From assembly GCA_003601775.1 (NCBI GenBank), contig PIYN01000004.1:1-60144 (forward strand): a DNA stretch of 60,144 bases, written 5' to 3'. Within the stretch, counting starts at the first letter, position 1; each line of letters opens with the position of its first letter. Position numbers and translations under genes: made by a program. A model generated the notes under the pieces. The model did no database searches and had not been told where the DNA came from. It was given only the letters and a program-made list of their open reading frames with translations. Shown here one piece after another: positions 11,672 through 21,265 of this stretch. This stretch comes from Candidatus Bathyarchaeota archaeon (GTDB lineage Archaea > Thermoproteota > Bathyarchaeia > TCS64 > PIYN01).

Positions 11672-11910
11672 AATTAAAAAAATTGTTAAGAGATATGAGA
11701 TATTAAAGGAAGCACGTATCTCTCCTATCAGCTTCCTTCTCCTCCTTGGTGGTTATCTCTTGTAGGTCTTATTGGGGGAAACCTATTTTCCTTTCTATAC
11801 TTTTCAATTAAAGTTTTCTGTTTTTCATTATTTTACATTCATTAGAAGATTTAATGGAACATTTTTTTCTTAAAATCCATTTTCCATTTCTATTATCCTT
11901 TGTCAGAGAT

Positions 11911-11926
11911 AAGTTTTATATATATT
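11911..11926 (+). promoter_or_regulatory. Putative archaeal TATA-box region for APC permease A
   Basis: 'aagttttatatatatt' about 30-45 bp upstream of the ATG at 11956. Confidence 0.5.
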
Positions 11927-11955
11927 AATACTCAATTTCTTTATTTAGATGTACG

Positions 11956-13557
11956 ATGTCTAAGGAGGAAGTTGTACCCACGCTCTTCGTCCGAGAGGCG
12001 ACTGGTATCACGAGAGAGCTGGGGACGGGGTCTGCCATCGCGATCGGTCTCTCTATTGCCTATGGGTCAGGGATTAACTGGTATTCGACTTGGTCCTCTT
12101 ATAATTATCCCGGGGCGAATGTCGCGATAGGATATCTGCTTCCGATACTGACCTTAATGCCCACGACCTTGATCACACTGGGCTTCGCTATATGCTTACC
12201 TCGATCTGGGGGCTATTACGTATGGTATTCACGGTTCTTCCATGGTGGATACGCCGTTATGAGCCAATGGACCAGCATCATCACGCCGGGGATGTCCTCA
12301 GCGTTGCTCTGCTGGTTCGTCTCATCCTTCTTATCACTAACGATCGCCCTCTACGGCAACTATACACATAACCCAGGGCTCATGGATTTCGCCACCTATC
12401 TGAAGTCGAATATACCGTTCAGATTGGCTGTGACGATCGGCTTAATTTTGCTCATGGGGTTAGGAAACATCTTTGGCATGAGAGTCCTAAAATGGCTAGT
12501 CAATATTACCGTTGCTTACGGCCTCTTAGGGACGTTCATTCAATACATCTTATTCGCCATTACGCCGAGTTCTGCCGTTCCCGCGAAGTGGGATGCTGTA
12601 TGGGGTGCAGGGGCGTACAAAGAGGTCGTTGATATAACTAATGCAAATGGATTCCAGGAATGGAGAGCAGCAGCCGGGACCGGGATAAACTGGAATAATA
12701 CAATGAGGGTTCTAGTTCCGGCTGAGTGGGGTTATTCTGGATATATGACTGCAGTAAGTAGCTTTGCCGGTGAGACCAGAAATCCGTCAAGGAACATACC
12801 CATCGCGACTGTGGGGACTTTGATACTTGTAGGGTCAATCTACGCTCTGCTATGCGCCCTGATGTACGGAACCTATGGGGACTTCGTAGCAAGGTTGTGC
12901 TATGCTCACGCTAAAGGCCTAGTAGACCAATTCACAATAATGTCTGACGTAGACCCAGTTACGCCGACATTCTCTTGTTCCTTGACAACAAATCCAATTA
13001 TACAGTTCATAGTCTCATCAGCGACTTTCATATGGTTGTTCAACACTGCTCTTCCTGGGCCGTCGAGCAGTGCTAGATATCTCTTTGCAGTTGCCTTTGA
13101 CAGATTCGCTCCAGAGTGGTTCGCTGAGGTAAATGAGAGATTCCACAGTCCTATGAACGCTGTGATCTACTACACCTTAGGAACCATTCTCTTCACCTTC
13201 TTCGCAGCCTATAACGTCTTCATTATGATAGCTACAACGGCAATAACGGTGGGAATCAGTAGCACAGTTCAAGCACTAGCCGCCGTTGAACTCTCTCTCT
13301 TTAAGACGGACATCTATGAGAGAGGCTATGTATATAGCATAGGGGGTATACCTTGGCTAGCGATCGTCGCCGTCTTCGCCCTATTCAGAGGACTGTATAA
13401 GATGGGGATCGCCGGTATGGACATCGATATGTTCTCTTGCTACTTCATTGGAACAACCTGGGCAATAGGTTTGTTCATATACATCCTATACTGCATCTAC
13501 AACAAGAGGCGAGGGATCGACGTAAAGAAGTTGTTCGAGGAGATGCCTCCAGAGTAA
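11956..13557 (+). CDS. APC-superfamily permease (copy A)
   Basis: About 12 TM; 'GTGSAIAIGLSIAYGSGINW', 'SSFAGETRNPSRNIPIAT'; paralog of 18806-20434. Confidence 0.85.
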   Translation: MSKEEVVPTLFVREATGITRELGTGSAIAIGLSIAYGSGINWYSTWSSYNYPGANVAIGYLLPILTLMPTTLITLGFAICLPRSGGYYVWYSRFFHGGYAVMSQWTSIITPGMSSALLCWFVSSFLSLTIALYGNYTHNPGLMDFATYLKSNIPFRLAVTIGLILLMGLGNIFGMRVLKWLVNITVAYGLLGTFIQYILFAITPSSAVPAKWDAVWGAGAYKEVVDITNANGFQEWRAAAGTGINWNNTMRVLVPAEWGYSGYMTAVSSFAGETRNPSRNIPIATVGTLILVGSIYALLCALMYGTYGDFVARLCYAHAKGLVDQFTIMSDVDPVTPTFSCSLTTNPIIQFIVSSATFIWLFNTALPGPSSSARYLFAVAFDRFAPEWFAEVNERFHSPMNAVIYYTLGTILFTFFAAYNVFIMIATTAITVGISSTVQALAAVELSLFKTDIYERGYVYSIGGIPWLAIVAVFALFRGLYKMGIAGMDIDMFSCYFIGTTWAIGLFIYILYCIYNKRRGIDVKKLFEEMPPE

Positions 13558-13597
13558 TATTAATATAAGAACTCCTCATTTTTTTTCCCTGATCGAA

Positions 13598-14557
13598 ATG
13601 GCCAAGAAGTTCAGGTTATTTCATTGTTGCGATCTACATGGAAGCGAGAAGTGCTGGAGGAAGTTCCTAAGGGCTGCCGAATATTATAACTGCGATGCCG
13701 TAATAGCCGCGGGAGACCTAACTGGGAAGGTTATCATACCCATAATCGAAACAAAGCCTGGACAATATGTCATAAGGATCTTCGGTAGGATCGAGAAGTT
13801 CAAAGAGGATAAACTTGAGAAATGGAAGAAGACCATACGTGACAGTGGATACTATCCATGGATGATGACAAAGGAGGAGGTGGAAGAAGTCAAGGATGAT
13901 CCGCAGAAACAGGATGAAATCTTCAGTAAGGTAATGGAGGCAGAGATGGCGAGATGGGTTAAGATGGCTGATGAAATAGTGCCTAAGGGCAAACTTGTCA
14001 TTGCAAATCCCGGGAACGATGACCGCTTCGTTGTAGATGAGCAAATACTTGAGAGTGAACGAGTGATCTATCCCTTGCACAGGGTTGTGGAGCTGGGGGG
14101 AACTTATCAGATGGTGAGCTGTGAGTGGGTTAACCCCACACCGTGGGACTCACCACGGGAATGCTCAGAGGAGGAACTGGAGAAAAAAATAAGAAAAGAG
14201 ATCAATAGGTTAGATGATTTCGAGAACGCCATTTTCAACTTCCATGCTCCACCTAAAGGCACAGGGTTGGGTACATGTCCTAAGTTGGATACGTCGGTGA
14301 AGCCTCCAAAGCCTGTAACGAGATTTCTCAGACCGGTCTATACGGATGCTGGAAGCGTGGCTGTAAGGAAGGTGATAGATGAGTTTCAGCCACTTCTGGG
14401 TCTGCACGGACACATCCACGAGTCTAAGGGGAAATATAAGCTGGGCAGAACGATGGTCTTCAACGCTGGTTCGGAGTACACTAGTGGGATCCTTCATGGT
14501 ATAATCCTCACCTTGGAACCAGGTAGGCTTGTCCAGTATATGCCAGTAGAAGCGTAA
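13598..14557 (+). CDS. Calcineurin-like metallophosphoesterase (copy A)
   Basis: 'CDLHGSE', 'AAGDLTGK', 'GNDD', 'NFHAPP', 'GLHGHIHES'; paralog of 17787-18737. Confidence 0.85.
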   Translation: MAKKFRLFHCCDLHGSEKCWRKFLRAAEYYNCDAVIAAGDLTGKVIIPIIETKPGQYVIRIFGRIEKFKEDKLEKWKKTIRDSGYYPWMMTKEEVEEVKDDPQKQDEIFSKVMEAEMARWVKMADEIVPKGKLVIANPGNDDRFVVDEQILESERVIYPLHRVVELGGTYQMVSCEWVNPTPWDSPRECSEEELEKKIRKEINRLDDFENAIFNFHAPPKGTGLGTCPKLDTSVKPPKPVTRFLRPVYTDAGSVAVRKVIDEFQPLLGLHGHIHESKGKYKLGRTMVFNAGSEYTSGILHGIILTLEPGRLVQYMPVEA

Positions 14558-14600
14558 ATGTCTTTAAACTAAAGATTGAATGGATCATCTTTTTATTTTT

Positions 14601-15278
14601 TTAAATTTTTACATGGACTATATAATGCTTCCTCCATAATCTGGGCTTTTTAACGATTCTGATTCCGTTGTAATCCACATTGTATAATTCGATTGGATAG
14701 TCCTTGGGTTTGCCCTTAATCTGCCTAATATAATTACCATAGATATAAATGAGTTCTTGAGTCCATTTTTTCAGCATGTTTCTATACGAACTATATTTTT
14801 CAGGATGTTTGTTGAAATATTGCACCATTATCTTAGAAACTTTATAATCGATAAAGGACATATAAGCATAGATTCCAATATTTGCAAGAGTGCACACTAT
14901 GAATAGGAGGAAGGCGGTGAATCCCATTGGAATTATAAAAGGGATAATCATAACGGCCGTGGTGAAGGCAAGTCCTATAGCTTGACTAAAGCGAAGGATC
15001 GTTTTCCTCTCCATCAATCTTATGGCCTCAGGGGGATGTCTACTTATCTTCGCCATCCGGATCAACTTTGGCTTAATCTCTTTCCATCGTAATAGTATTG
15101 CTTTCCCTAAGATCCCAGAGTTTATGACACTATCTAGACGGGTATAATCTCGAAAGTGGTTAAATTGATAAGCATCCAATAGGTTGATGAGATCGCAAAG
15201 TTCTTCGAGTTTCTCTTTTATGGCTTTCTTCTTTTCATCCTCCCTCCTGAATAAACCTCGAATCCCCACCGCTTGCAA
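14601..15278 (-). CDS. Membrane protein with two central TM helices, unknown function
   Basis: 225 aa; 'IGLAFTTAVMIIPFIIPMGFTAFLLFIVCTLANIGIYAYMSF'. Confidence 0.5.
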   Translation of the reverse strand: MQAVGIRGLFRREDEKKKAIKEKLEELCDLINLLDAYQFNHFRDYTRLDSVINSGILGKAILLRWKEIKPKLIRMAKISRHPPEAIRLMERKTILRFSQAIGLAFTTAVMIIPFIIPMGFTAFLLFIVCTLANIGIYAYMSFIDYKVSKIMVQYFNKHPEKYSSYRNMLKKWTQELIYIYGNYIRQIKGKPKDYPIELYNVDYNGIRIVKKPRLWRKHYIVHVKI

Positions 15279-15324
15279 ACTCCCTTTGGTAAATGATAAA
15301 AACGAAAATAAATTAAGAAAGTTT

Positions 15325-16122
15325 TTAATATCTCTGTTTTCCTACCTCCTTGTACCACTTCTTCTTCGTCCCTATCTTGGCCCGCATCTTCCAACCCATC
15401 GTCTTCGGCTCCCGGTCGATGTACTCCCTGAGCTTATCGATCCTCGAGGCGATGATCCTCCTGTCCTCGTCTGTTAGCACGTCGTACACTGACAAGAGCT
15501 TCTTTACCTTATCGAGGTTTGTCGTCACGGTATACCAGAAGCCCCAGTCCTTGGCGAGTAGCTTTGCGATATAGGGGCCATTCACCATCTCCTTATCGGT
15601 CTCGCCGACGTCATGTGCCCTCAGGAGCACCATCGTATCTTTGATATCCTTCTCGGTGATCTCCACGATCTGCATCTTCTCCAACACGATATCCGCGAGG
15701 GTAATGGTGGGATAGTCAAGGGTCAGACGCTTCCGGAAATCTATACAATGGCACATGTCGAGTTTATCGAAGAAGAGGTCTATGTAGATCTTCTCCCCCG
15801 TGAGGATGTACCTGTTCAGTTGCGCCAAATGAAGTCTATATGTAAGAGGAATGGTGTAACCTCTCTTCTCAAAGAACTTTACCAGCTGCTTCCTCTGTTT
15901 ATTCAACGCCATGAAGTCTATGTCTGTAAAGACTTGCTCCCCAAGTCTGCCTAACCTTCTATGGAGGTCATGGTACTCTGGGCTGTGATGCCATATGGCG
16001 AGCGCCCCCATGATCCTGATGATCAAGCCCTCCTCCTGAGCCTCATCAACCAGCCTCTTCGACTCCTCTACGAAGAACTCGGGTGGGAGGATCTCCTTCT
16101 CCTTGGACATATAGACTACCAT
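15325..16122 (-). CDS. AbiEii/MNT-like nucleotidyltransferase-fold protein (copy A)
   Basis: 'IMGALAIWHHSP...VFTDIDFMALN...YIDLFFDKL...LADIVLEKMQIVEITEKDIKDTMVLL'; paralog of 20448-21260. Confidence 0.6.
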   Translation of the reverse strand: MVVYMSKEKEILPPEFFVEESKRLVDEAQEEGLIIRIMGALAIWHHSPEYHDLHRRLGRLGEQVFTDIDFMALNKQRKQLVKFFEKRGYTIPLTYRLHLAQLNRYILTGEKIYIDLFFDKLDMCHCIDFRKRLTLDYPTITLADIVLEKMQIVEITEKDIKDTMVLLRAHDVGETDKEMVNGPYIAKLLAKDWGFWYTVTTNLDKVKKLLSVYDVLTDEDRRIIASRIDKLREYIDREPKTMGWKMRAKIGTKKKWYKEVGKQRY

Positions 16123-16280
16123 GTTCTATTGAGTCGAGAAGGTAGATATAAATTTTTATTGGTATAGAGAAGAAGCAAAAAATTCTGAAGAAGATATCTT
16201 AAATAGAATATAAAACAAAATTATAGTTTGAACAAAATGTTCTAATCGAAAATCGAAAGGGGAACCCCTTAATTCTTATC

Positions 16281-16877
16281 TCAGGACTGAGGGGTCTTCC
16301 CGATGAGGTGTAATATCTCTCTTACTATTCTCTCAGGGACCTCCATCCTCCTCAGCTCTTTTTTAATCTCCCCCTCCCCTAATCGTCTCCTCTCTAAGCT
16401 CTTGGCGATGCTCTCGACTGTTTCATTTATCTCCCAGGGGTATATGATCCAGGCCTTTGTCTCTGTCAGGAAGTAGTCAGGTTTGATGATTGCCCAGGGT
16501 TTGTAGTGGAGGGTGCAGGTCATCACCTTCTCTGCGCCTCGTTTCCTCACGTACCTCATCACCAGTTGTAGGCTATGACCCGTATCGGCGACGTCGTCTA
16601 TTACCAGCACCCTCTTTCCACGCAGCTCTATTGAGACATGTTGCAGAATCTCCGGTCTCCTCATCACCCTTCCGATGTTCTTGTAGTATCGTACTCCTAT
16701 GATGTCGGAGTCAACGCCGAGTCTATCCGATAGGATAGCCGCAGGTATGATGCCCCCCTTTGATATACCCAGGATGACGTCTGGCTTGAAGCCACTTTCC
16801 TTTACCCTCTCCGCGATCTTATTCAGCATCTCGTCTATCTCATCCCAAGTTAGTGCGATGAACTTAGCCCCAACCAT
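16281..16877 (-). CDS. Phosphoribosyltransferase (copy A)
   Basis: PRPP motif 'VLVIDDVADTGHSL'; 'DVILGISKGGIIPAAILSDRL'. Confidence 0.85.
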   Translation of the reverse strand: MVGAKFIALTWDEIDEMLNKIAERVKESGFKPDVILGISKGGIIPAAILSDRLGVDSDIIGVRYYKNIGRVMRRPEILQHVSIELRGKRVLVIDDVADTGHSLQLVMRYVRKRGAEKVMTCTLHYKPWAIIKPDYFLTETKAWIIYPWEINETVESIAKSLERRRLGEGEIKKELRRMEVPERIVREILHLIGKTPQS

Positions 16878-17074
16878 TAACTCTTTACCTCTAATTGTTC
16901 ATGGTGTTCAAGGGCCCTCATCAGGAGGAGACCCTCTATCTCGCTCCTGAGGATCTCTTGCCCCCAACTTCCTTTTTATTCCTCCGTTTCCAACTCAGCA
17001 GGTTCTCTTGAGTGGGCGGATGGCGACAGGTAACCTTTATTTCCTCATGTTTCCTCGTTAGAGTCTGGGTCGCC

Positions 17075-17704
17075 ATGCAGGGAGAAGGGTTTGAGTGTGA
17101 GGTTATGGACTGGCGTCTCTTCTATGATCTCGCTAAGAGGGTTGCGGAGAGGATCAGGGAGTCGGGGTATCAGCCGGATGTCATAGTTGGCTTGGCTCGT
17201 GGGGGTTGGGTCCTCGCGAGGGTCCTCTGCGACTTCCTCGGCGTCAAGGACCTCCTGAGCCTGAAGGTGGAGCACTGGGGGATCACCGCGACGCCTGATG
17301 GGAAGGCGAAGTTGAAGTATCCCTTTAACGTGGATCTCAGCGGGAAGAGGGTCCTCGTCGTCGATGACATCACTGATACGGGGGAGAGCATGCGTATCTC
17401 GGTGGAGTACGTGAAGACCCTGAAGCCCTTGGAGGTGAGGACCGCGGCCCTCAGGCACATCGAGGGCTCCAAGTTCGTCCCCGACTACTTCGCTGAGGCG
17501 ATCACCTGGAGGTGGGTCATCTTCCCCTGGAACTACGTCGAGGACCTCTGCAACCTCATCTCGAGGGTGAAGGAGAAGGGCGTCACGGACCCGCCGGAGA
17601 TAAGGGCAAAGCTAAAGGAGTACTTCAAGGTAGACGTGGATGAGGGGACGATCAAGGAGATCCTGAAGGAGATCGAGCGGAGGAGGGCCCTAAAGCGCGG
17701 TTGA
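17075..17704 (+). CDS. Phosphoribosyltransferase (copy B); start could also be 17105
   Basis: PRPP motif 'VLVVDDITDTGESM'; 'DVIVGLARGGWVLARVLCDFL'; divergent from copy A. Confidence 0.85.
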   Translation: MQGEGFECEVMDWRLFYDLAKRVAERIRESGYQPDVIVGLARGGWVLARVLCDFLGVKDLLSLKVEHWGITATPDGKAKLKYPFNVDLSGKRVLVVDDITDTGESMRISVEYVKTLKPLEVRTAALRHIEGSKFVPDYFAEAITWRWVIFPWNYVEDLCNLISRVKEKGVTDPPEIRAKLKEYFKVDVDEGTIKEILKEIERRRALKRG

Positions 17705-17786
17705 CCTCTGACTCGATTTGGACATCTCGTCTCCCCACGCTCACCCCCTAAGGATGTTTGAAGATCCCCTGTCCCGGCTCCTCGAG

Positions 17787-18737
17787 TTATCCTGCTGTGA
17801 AGAGGTGACTCCTCACATGTCCATCTGTCAGGTCGACGATGACCCCTCGGAGGATGCCCTCGGAGTACTCGCTCCCTGGGTTCAGGCAGAGCGTCCTCCC
17901 GATCTTGGCAGCCCCCCTGGACTCGTGGATGTGTCCATGCAGACCCAGGAGCGGCTGATGTTCCTCCACCGCCTCCCTCACGGCCCTACTCCCGGCGGCG
18001 AACATGACGGGTTGTCCGCCGGAGAAGACGGGTCTGAGGTCCTCGTCGAGTCTTTGGCAGAGGTCGAGGCCGGAGTCGATGGGTGGGGCGTGGGTGTTGA
18101 AGATGCAGGTCCTCATGTCCTCCACCTTGGAGATCATCTCCTCGAGTCTCTCATGGAGTTCCTCCTCGCTGCACTCCCTCGCGGTCCTCCAAGGCGTGGG
18201 GTTGGTCCAGGCACAGGTGATCATCTCGTATCTCCCATGGACCTTGACCACCTCTCCCTCCGGGTCCATGATCACGTCTGACCCCCTGAGTAGTTCGTCG
18301 ATGAAGGGTGGGTCGTCGTTCCCCCCTGAGATGTAGACCTCCACCTCTAACCCCCTCAGCCTCTCCTCTGCGATCCCGATCCATCTCTTGAGACGCTCCT
18401 CGATCAGCCTTGAGGAGACCTCCTCGAGTTCATGGTCGTCCCTCCTGAGCCTCTTCACGCCCTCGCTGTCGGTCCTGTAGGGGTAGAAGCCCACCCGTCT
18501 TATCCTCCTCTCCAGGTCCTCCACCTCCCCCTCCCGTAGGACATATCTCCTCCCGAGGAACTCCGCCTCGTAGGTCCCATCTCCCCGCTCCACTATGGGG
18601 ATGACCATCTTCCCCGTGAGGTCCCCGCCGAGGATCAGGACATCGGCCTTATAGAACTTGGGGGTGTTGAGGACCTTGAGGAAGCAGGTCTCCGAGCCGT
18701 GGATGTCCGTGGCGAAGAAGAGTCTCGTCTTGGCCAT
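17787..18737 (-). CDS. Calcineurin-like metallophosphoesterase (copy B)
   Basis: 'TDIHGSE', 'GGDLTGK', 'GGNDD', 'NTHAPP', 'GLHGHIHES'. Confidence 0.85.
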   Translation of the reverse strand: MAKTRLFFATDIHGSETCFLKVLNTPKFYKADVLILGGDLTGKMVIPIVERGDGTYEAEFLGRRYVLREGEVEDLERRIRRVGFYPYRTDSEGVKRLRRDDHELEEVSSRLIEERLKRWIGIAEERLRGLEVEVYISGGNDDPPFIDELLRGSDVIMDPEGEVVKVHGRYEMITCAWTNPTPWRTARECSEEELHERLEEMISKVEDMRTCIFNTHAPPIDSGLDLCQRLDEDLRPVFSGGQPVMFAAGSRAVREAVEEHQPLLGLHGHIHESRGAAKIGRTLCLNPGSEYSEGILRGVIVDLTDGHVRSHLFTAG

Positions 18738-18761
18738 CTCCAGATCATGTTATAAGTCTCT

Positions 18762-18779
18762 TATATAAGTACTTATATA
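18762..18779. promoter_or_regulatory. Perfect 18-bp palindrome TATATAAGTACTTATATA, putative bidirectional TATA element
   Basis: Centred between divergent starts 18737(-) and 18806(+), about 25-32 bp from each start codon. Confidence 0.6.
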
Positions 18780-18805
18780 GATCCTCTGAAATCATATGGG
18801 GGAGG

Positions 18806-20434
18806 ATGCCTATGAGTGGGAGGAAGACCTTCGCAAGGAGGACCTCCGGCCTCGTCAGGGAGGCGTCCCTCCTCGACACCTTCGCCTATAACTCCTCGGC
18901 GAGCTCCTTCGTGGCGATCCTCTGGTTCTATACCTGGGTCGTCACCTTCGCCCCGGGCGGGAACATCCTCAGCGCCATTCCGCTCTCGCTCATCTCCTTC
19001 TCCATAGCCATCACCTACGCGATGCTCGTCGCGACCTTCCCCCGCTCCGGCGGTGACTATGTCTTCAACAGCCGTGTCCTCCATCCCTCCCTCGGCTTTG
19101 CCTTCAACTTCTCCCTCGTCTTCTGGCAGTCCTTCTTCCTCGCCTTCACCTACTACCTCATCTGGCTCAGCGGCATCGGGCCGGGCCTCCACATTCTCGG
19201 CTACCTCCTCCACAACACTACGCTGGTGAACCTCGGCCTCACCCTGATGAGCCCCTGGGCCTCCTTCCTCCTCGGCACCCTCCTCAACGTCTTCTTCACC
19301 CTCCTCGCCCTCTCCGGGACGAAGAAGATGCTCTGGGCCAATAACGTCATCTGGGTCCTCTCGATGCTCGGCATAGCAGTCTCCATCGGGGCCATGGCCG
19401 TCGTCGGGCACCAGGGCTTCATCGACCTCTTCAACTCCTTCATGGCCTCCTACGGGGGACCCTACGGCTCCGCCCCCAACCCCTACCAGGCTGTGATAGA
19501 TGGCGCGAGGGCCGCCGGCTACACCGTCCCGCCCTTCGTCTTCTCCTGGCCCTACGTCGCCCTCTCGACGAGCGCCGTCATGTGGACCTTCTACTCGGCC
19601 TATATCGCGGGGGAGGTGAAGAGGGCCGACTCGGTGAGGCGGAACCTGGTCTCGATGGCGGGGGCGGGGGTCTTCAACGTCGTCCTCATGGCCCTCTTCT
19701 TCCACTACCTCTTCAAGACCTTCGGCTACGAGTTCATCGCCTCCCTCTCCTACCTCTGCTCCTACAGCCCCGAGGGGCTGCCCTGGGTCTACGCGACGGA
19801 GATGATCACGGCCTTCTGCGGCCTCGTGGCCCGCAGCCCCCTGGCGGCCGCCCTCTCGGTCCTGGGGATAAGCCTCGCCGGGACCCTCATCTTCGTCGTC
19901 GTCCTCTACCTCCAGATCAGCAGGAACCTCTTCGCCTGGTCGATGGACAGGCTCCTCCCCGAGAGGATGGCCGACGTCCACCCCAGGTTCCACACCCCCA
20001 TCTACGTGAACCTCACCGTCTTCGTGGTGGCCGAGGTCTTCCTCTTGGCCCTCATGGCCTTCCCCGACGCCTTCTGGACGATCTACGGCTCCACCATCAT
20101 CGGCCCCGCCTTCAGCTGCATGTTCCTCCCCGGCATCACCGCGGCCCTCCTCCCCTACCGTCGAAGGGACATCTACGAGGTCTCCCCGATAAAGCGGGAG
20201 GTGGCGGGGATCCCCATCATCACCATCTCCGGCGTCGTCCAGTCGGCCTATATGCTCTTCATGGTCTACGAGTATGTCTCCTGGCCCCAGTTCGGGATCT
20301 CCGCCCCCCTCCCCCTCTTCCTCAACTTCGGGATGATCCTCGTCGGCTTCCTCCTCTACTGGATCATCAGGGCGGTGAGGAGGAGGCAGGGGATAGATAT
20401 CGACCTCGCCTTCGCGGAGATACCCCCAGTCTGA
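18806..20434 (+). CDS. APC-superfamily permease (copy B)
   Basis: Multi-pass; shares 'MLVATFPRSGGDYVFNSRVLHPSLGF' and the C-terminal 'RRRQGIDIDLAFAEIPP' with copy A's 'KRRGIDVKKLFEEMPPE'. Confidence 0.85.
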   Translation: MPMSGRKTFARRTSGLVREASLLDTFAYNSSASSFVAILWFYTWVVTFAPGGNILSAIPLSLISFSIAITYAMLVATFPRSGGDYVFNSRVLHPSLGFAFNFSLVFWQSFFLAFTYYLIWLSGIGPGLHILGYLLHNTTLVNLGLTLMSPWASFLLGTLLNVFFTLLALSGTKKMLWANNVIWVLSMLGIAVSIGAMAVVGHQGFIDLFNSFMASYGGPYGSAPNPYQAVIDGARAAGYTVPPFVFSWPYVALSTSAVMWTFYSAYIAGEVKRADSVRRNLVSMAGAGVFNVVLMALFFHYLFKTFGYEFIASLSYLCSYSPEGLPWVYATEMITAFCGLVARSPLAAALSVLGISLAGTLIFVVVLYLQISRNLFAWSMDRLLPERMADVHPRFHTPIYVNLTVFVVAEVFLLALMAFPDAFWTIYGSTIIGPAFSCMFLPGITAALLPYRRRDIYEVSPIKREVAGIPIITISGVVQSAYMLFMVYEYVSWPQFGISAPLPLFLNFGMILVGFLLYWIIRAVRRRQGIDIDLAFAEIPPV

Positions 20435-20447
20435 GGGGACGGAGAGG

Positions 20448-21260
20448 ATGACCCCAGAGCTCCAAGACGAGGGCCTCATCAGGGACGCCCTGAGGATCGT
20501 GGAGGAGGCAAGGAGGAGGGGCGTAGTCCTCAGGCTCATGGGGGCCCTCGCGATCAGGGTCCACACCCCGGAGTTCTCGGAGCTGTATAGACGCCTCTCC
20601 AGGCTGGGCGGAGGGGGGAGCCAGTTCACCGACGTCGATATGGTGACCTACAGGTCCCAGCGGGAGGCGGCCCACAGGGTCTTCACCTCCCTCGGCTACA
20701 GGCCCGACAGGCTCGTCATGGCCTACTTCGGGGAGAGCCGCTTCCTCTACCACCACCCCCAGGGCCTCTACCAGATCGACCTCTTCTTCGAGAGGCTCCG
20801 CTTCAGCCACGACCTCGACCTCGGGCCGGGTCCGGGGGAGGGGAGGCTGGAGCTGGACTATCCGACGCTCACTCCCGCCGACCTTCTCCTCGAGAAGCTC
20901 CAGATACACGAGATCGACGAGAAGGACATCAAGGACCTCGTCGTCCTCCTGAGGGGGCATCGACTCTCCGAGGGGGAGGAGGGGGACTCCATCAGCCTCG
21001 GGAGGGTCGCCTCCGTCCTCTCCAGGGACTGGGGCTTCTGGTACGACGCGAAGGCGAACCTGAGGAAGGTCCTGGAGTTCTCCAGGAGGTACCGTGAGGA
21101 GGGGCTACTGGGTGAGGAGGACCTCGAGGATGTGACCTCCAAGGTCGAGGAGATACTCCGCTACGTCGATGAGACGCCGAAGACGAGGGAGTGGCTGAGG
21201 AGGGCCAGGGTCGGCACCAGGAAGAGGTGGTGGAGGGAGGTGGAGGAACTCATCCGGTGA
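20448..21260 (+). CDS. AbiEii/MNT-like nucleotidyltransferase-fold protein (copy B)
   Basis: 'LMGALAIRVHTPEF...QFTDVDMVTY...QIDLFFERL...PADLLLEKLQIHEIDEKDIKDLVVLLRGH'; collinear with copy A throughout. Confidence 0.6.
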   Translation: MTPELQDEGLIRDALRIVEEARRRGVVLRLMGALAIRVHTPEFSELYRRLSRLGGGGSQFTDVDMVTYRSQREAAHRVFTSLGYRPDRLVMAYFGESRFLYHHPQGLYQIDLFFERLRFSHDLDLGPGPGEGRLELDYPTLTPADLLLEKLQIHEIDEKDIKDLVVLLRGHRLSEGEEGDSISLGRVASVLSRDWGFWYDAKANLRKVLEFSRRYREEGLLGEEDLEDVTSKVEEILRYVDETPKTREWLRRARVGTRKRWWREVEELIR

Positions 21261-21265
21261 GGGGC

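Noticed and set aside
16878-17011. Possible short ORF or C/D-box RNA between the divergent PRTase genes ('CCTGATGAGG')
   Set aside because: Only one weak box-like motif and a 14-codon frame; insufficient support.
18773-20629. 618-aa minus-strand ORF opposite permease B
   Set aside because: Antisense shadow of a GC-rich coding frame: extreme D/E/G/H composition, no domain, and it covers an intact permease.
15325-21260. AbiEii-like proteins as abortive-infection toxin-antitoxin systems
   Set aside because: No AbiEi-like antitoxin adjacent to either copy; co-occurrence with permease, MPE and PRTase fits a metabolic cassette better.
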